The notes under the pieces were generated by a model. It made no database searches, was not told the origin of the DNA, and worked only from the letters and a program-made list of their open reading frames with translations. Positions 59,480 to 64,000 of a stretch of 64,000 nucleotides of DNA are shown in pieces. Both the position numbers and the translations under genes were made by a program. The stretch's first letter is position 1; every line of letters begins with the position of its first letter. Source of the DNA: Flabesymbios commensalis (taxonomy: Eukaryota > Annelida > Polychaeta > Terebellida > Flabelligeridae). The stretch is from the NCBI GenBank assembly GCA_964017125.1, contig OZ024915.1, positions 16,174,480-16,238,479 of the forward strand, written 5' to 3'.

Positions 59480-60600
59480 TTTTTTGTCACAAATCTGCTG
59501 GACTACAAGGATACATTCACTGAGACTTTTTAGCTGTCTCACGCAAACCGGTCAACTCAGCAACGCCAGTGTTATCTAAACTCCTCAAATTGTGGTGTGA
59601 TACCATTCAATTACTTTGATATATGCAGAGACAGCTGCAAAGTCCCATTATTTTGAGGTAGGTGAAATATTTGTAAACATTCAATCTGAACTGTTATTTT
59701 ATAATCAAAACAATCACCCCTGAAGCGTATTCAATTTCTGTGTCAACTCAGAAACGCTCATAATTTAGCAAAAAATCATTGAAAACATGTTAAACTGAAC
59801 AAAGTGCTTGATAATGATGGCCATCCCCCTACCGCATCGGGGGGGCAATGATACATCTATTTTAAATACATTAAAGAGCGTTTTATGTTGTCCATATTCA
59901 ACTCAGCAACATTATTATTTCGATCAACTCAGCAACGTTTATGAGTTGATCACTCAAATCAGAAACGTTGCTGAGTTGACCAAATTTAGCTTTCTCTCTC
60001 ACTAATGTAATTAAGACTAAAAACGTAACTCTATAAATGTAAAATGCAATAAAAAATATGCTTTTAATTAAATTAGACTGAGAGAGTATTCGCTTATGTA
60101 GACATTTTTACAACAATGAAAAAACGTTTCTGAATTGAAAACAAAAACGTTGCTGAGTTTACTGAATTCTGCTTTCTGTCCCCCTTTTGTAATTAAAACT
60201 GAAATTTTAACTCCGTCAATGTGAAATGCACTTGAAAAAAAGCTGTTTTTTGATTGAACTAGAGTGAGAGAGTATTTTAGAAGTTGTTTACATAAATAAA
60301 ACTACAAATACCACTTAGTTAAATTTCTAAATCAAATTTACCCTCATTATATTGGCATGTATGTATTGTACAATGGCCTCCGAAATACATTTTTAAATTA
60401 GGCTTGTTATGATCCTTTTTTTTTGTCTTTATAATGATTTTTTATAAAAAAAATTCAAAAAATGGGGCTCAAGTGTTTAGAGATCTCGTAGATGCGCTTA
60501 AAACATGACTTTTACGTGCAATTATCGTGCTTTGTCAACTCAGAAACGATAATGTCAACTCAGCAACTATATAATTTCACAATAAAATCACCGTTCTGTC
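59480..60600. repeat. Cluster of GTCAACTCAGCAACGTT-like words
   Basis: The word GTCAACTCAGCAACG or its reverse GTTGCTGAGTTGAC recurs with small changes near 59547, 59740, 59898, 59928, 59965, 60125, 60146, 60533 and 60553. Both orientations occur, sometimes as adjacent inverted pairs (59928-59980). Spacing is irregular, so it is not a simple tandem array. No gene recognised. Confidence 0.7.
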
Positions 60601-63600
60601 TTAGCAATTTTTATTTCAAAAAGTGTTATAACTACAAACATATCACTAAACTATCATACAAAGCAATTTATGATCTTTAAAATTTGAAAATGATCAAATA
60701 TATATATATAATTCGTTGCTGACATTTTATTTTTACGGTCCTTCACAAGAACACATATTTTTTTTTAAATCTGTTTGAGATTAAGCTCTGATATTTTAAT
60801 TGTGTATCACATAGACCCTACCCTCAATATCTGACCCTAGTATATATAATTTGAAGCGACTTTGACGGCGGCGTAGACATTAAAAAAAACTATGCATCCG
60901 GATTAATGCATACCTTTTTCAATTGTATTCATCTCGTTAACCGTAGAGTAGAATGGTCATTGGGTATAGCAGTGAAGTGTTAATTACATCATTAAAACTT
61001 GTAGTAGCAGAATTGTTTTGGTATTTCTTATATTTATTTTACTGGCGTTAACGTTGTTCTCTGTATCTACTATTAAGCCAATTATCTGGTAAGTTGAGTA
61101 ATGACCTAAAATATATAGGAATTTCATCGCTGATTTGTATTCTCATAGTTATTACTTGCAATGTGTAAGGCCATACCTGATGAAAACGCCTCAAATGCAT
61201 TACTTCAATAATTTTTTGTAAAATGACTTTGTCATAGAGCCTAGAGTGTGAGTTTGTGTGCCTGAATGTTCTATGCTTACGTCCCAAGGAAACATATAAT
61301 TTAGTGTATTAGGCCCAATTATATATACGATTGAAGAATTTTTAAATAGTAAATATTTTCGGCTTGAACAGTAAAATATGATAGACATATTTTTTTGTAT
61401 TATAGTTGTCACCCCGGTTTCCCACACGGAGCAATAGCTTAGAAATGAAATCGAATTAAAAAAAATGATATCACATGATTACTACTAGATTCACGAAGCA
61501 AAGGCTTAAAACGTTCAATATGTTATGAGGTTAAGACGAGGCATGACTCGGAATCAATTTTACAATTTCAATAGCATACTGGTCAGTGGTTAAAAAATAT
61601 TTTAACGACAACATCACATTGGCGTATTTTAGATTTTATTTGTTTGTTTGCTAGTTTCAGGGGTTAAAGGGGTTAAGCACTATATTTAAGTCACTTTGAA
61701 ACCTAGATCCAGACATTTTTATCACAAAATGCATCTTTTAACAGAAAACAAAAGATAACATTATTAGTAGTAGTTTCAGGGACTAAAGGGTTTAAAAAAT
61801 TAAAATAGCAAAATAGTTTTTTAATTTGCTAGGTTTAAATGGTTTTATGAGTTTTAACGTCATATTTGTGATTTGTGCCAATAACAATGGTAGATTGTGA
61901 ATGAGCTAATTTCATTGACTATTTTGATTTGGGATTTTAGGGGTCAAATGGTCAAAATAGACCTTGGCAAACAACATTTTAGAAATCAGCACATTCAAAT
62001 TAGTATAAAACAGGATTCAAAACACTTTTACCCCAAAATCCCTTTGACTTTTTTTAGAAAACATATTCCCCAATTTCAAACAGACTATTTGTTCTCAAGG
62101 TCAGATCTAGTAATTGACATCCTGCGTGCAGGGTGTACTTGTTTTCCCACTACACCCTGCCAGATATGAGCCTGTGTCTACCTATTTGGGACCCCACTCC
62201 AGGAGGACACACGTGCCACTCGTGCGACACCCCCCAAGCTTAGACATCATAGCTAATCGCAACGCGCCGGCAATCAGACTGCACCTTCTGGCCTGGAAAC
62301 ATCAAGCCAAGTGACAGTATACGCGAAGCGATGCGAGAACTTGGCCAACGCTGTTCCAACATTGTGATAGCGTCGATGATAATGGCCCAGCATTGAGGCA
62401 GCACTGTATCCTTGCCATCTGCGAACTGTTATTTGTATAGCCTATCACACAATTATAGAGTGGGTACAGCTGGATTATACAGTCAAATATTGCCACCTCT
62501 GATTACAAATTGAATAATTAGAGCCTAAAACGGGGGATTACATCAGCTAATATATCAAAAACAGTTTGAACAGTGGCTAAACTCTTATTCTTGTGATTTT
62601 GTGTCGATATAATCTACTTATGAACGAAAACGCACGCAAAATATGTGGTTTCATTTTGAAAAATAATACGTAATTTCGAGATTAAATGTGCTCATATAAA
62701 GTCAAGAAAATAATTCAGAACGTTATATGTGTCTCTATTTATAGTAAAATATGTATGCTATGACATACTTGAATTAGAAATGTATGGGTAACATATTTAT
62801 TGCAATAAAAGCTATATTTGTTATACATGTACCACTTTCATAATTTTGGGCAGAGTTTGAAATTTAGGGGAGGGGCCGACAGTTGGGGAGTCGCGTAGAG
62901 AGGGGTGCTCAAAAAGGTGGAAAAGGCCTCATCGCATTCAGGGGTAGAGTGAGAATGGTTACAACTGAAGTCTCTACAGGGTGAGTAATTGATTGATCGC
63001 CCAAAATCATATGTGGGCCACATAATCAAAGTTCTAACGCACTAGATACTGACCTCGAGATCAGTCATCGTCTGCTGCGTGTACATGTTAAATAAAAAAT
63101 TTAATAATGTGGGACATACACCTTCACCAACAAGTGGCTGATGATCGGAAGACTGTAAAAACATATAATAACTTTATCAAGTACACTATTACGCATAGCG
63201 GAAAACACGCTAAGAAGCGTAAAAAGGGCGACAGAGAGGCGATAACAGATGACTGAAAGACGTTAAACGGCGATTGAGAAAGGCAACATAAATTAGGCAT
63301 TAAAGGGTGCATGGTGGCTCTAAAGGGCAATGAAGAGGCGTTTAAAGTCACATATAGACGTAAGAGGACGATGGAAAAACTTCTACAATGTCGATAAGGA
63401 GTAATATTATTTTTAATTGTATCTATACATGAGGTAAGGCATATATATAATTACATCAAGCTAGTCATATCAAGCTAGGACATATCCACATACATAGGAC
63501 AGAATAATATCATCGAAATCGGTTTTAGATATTACAATTTGAGTTTTCCCCGCAAAATAGGGGTAAATTACAAAGAGAAGTGCAGAGAGAATACAATTTT

Positions 63601-64000
63601 TGACCAGACCGAGGAAAGAATATTTAAAGTTTACAGTCGGTTGTTAAAAATATAACAATATGTGTATCATTTATTAGTTTTGTTGTTTTTGTGCAGAATT
63701 TGACGATAAATATGATCTCGGCCTTTGATCTTTACCCCAAATCGTGTTGTATCTTTGCCTATTATATACATAAATACATAAAAATAGACACCAACATTAT
63801 CAAATATGCCAAAGTGTTCCAGAGATGTTTTAATTTGTAATTCCCACAGTTCGATTTGTGCTAAATTAATATGAACTGAACTAAACCAGATCAAAAATTG
63901 GCCTAGTGAGTGATCGCCCCAGACTTAAAATTCAGGAGCACTGGTTTCGTATGCTCTGGAGTATACTAGAAAATGATATAAGGTCGACAAAGGTATACAC
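60601..64000. other. Gene-free stretch to the window end
   Basis: No exon or RNA gene seen. A CCAGC-family fragment (CCAACGCTGTTCCAACATTG, GGCCCAGCATTGAGGCAGC) lies at 62338-62404. 63190-63370 is rich in AAAGGGCGA and GAGGCGAT words but without clear periodicity. Confidence 0.4.

Overview
The window is animal nuclear DNA: AT-rich, intron-bearing, and crowded with interspersed repeats. Gene density is very low. The best-supported host gene is a three-exon stretch of an SLC16 (monocarboxylate-transporter-like) gene on the minus strand. The TAGGCCTA-type words, the repeat style and a fragmented gene family I associate with cnidarian, echinoderm, amphioxus and similar genomes suggest a marine invertebrate, perhaps a non-vertebrate deuterostome such as an echinoderm or hemichordate. 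That placement is a soft inference. Layout: 1-11930 is intergenic DNA with a foldback element (1079-1958), a minisatellite, a TA-flanked inverted-repeat element (2665-3464), nested palindromes (3709-4103), a long TCAC microsatellite (9153-9374) and many small hairpin repeats. 11931-23329 is a compound Ty3/Gypsy-type LTR retroelement fossil. It has outer LTRs, a partial LTR in the middle, a partial first copy and a fuller second copy with gag, protease, RT/RNase H, integrase and a baculovirus-F-like envelope region. It interrupts a hairpin repeat and is bordered by AAAT on both sides. 23330-29160 holds more hairpin repeats. 29167-34314 and 44792-49578 are two directly oriented copies of a roughly 5 kb repeat of unknown class, bracketing the SLC16 exons (36677-44291). 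The long SLC16 introns carry repeats, including a striking 1.4 kb tract built on TTCATGAA. 49660-59000 contains scattered, decayed pieces of one unrecognised invertebrate gene family on both strands, embedded in DNA with recurrent AAGATGGCCGCC words. 59000-64000 has a cluster of a GTCAACTCAGCAACGTT-like word and otherwise little. A unifying theme is small non-autonomous elements. At least six sequence-unrelated families (labelled A to F here, plus one perfect palindrome) border on TTAA, and most read inward as CCCTT, which suggests mobilisation by piggyBac-type transposases. A further family (called CCAGC) runs from CCAGCAAAC to GTTTGCTGG. No tRNA, rRNA or CRISPR feature was found. Percent identities and exact counts were not computed; statements about similarity are from reading by eye.
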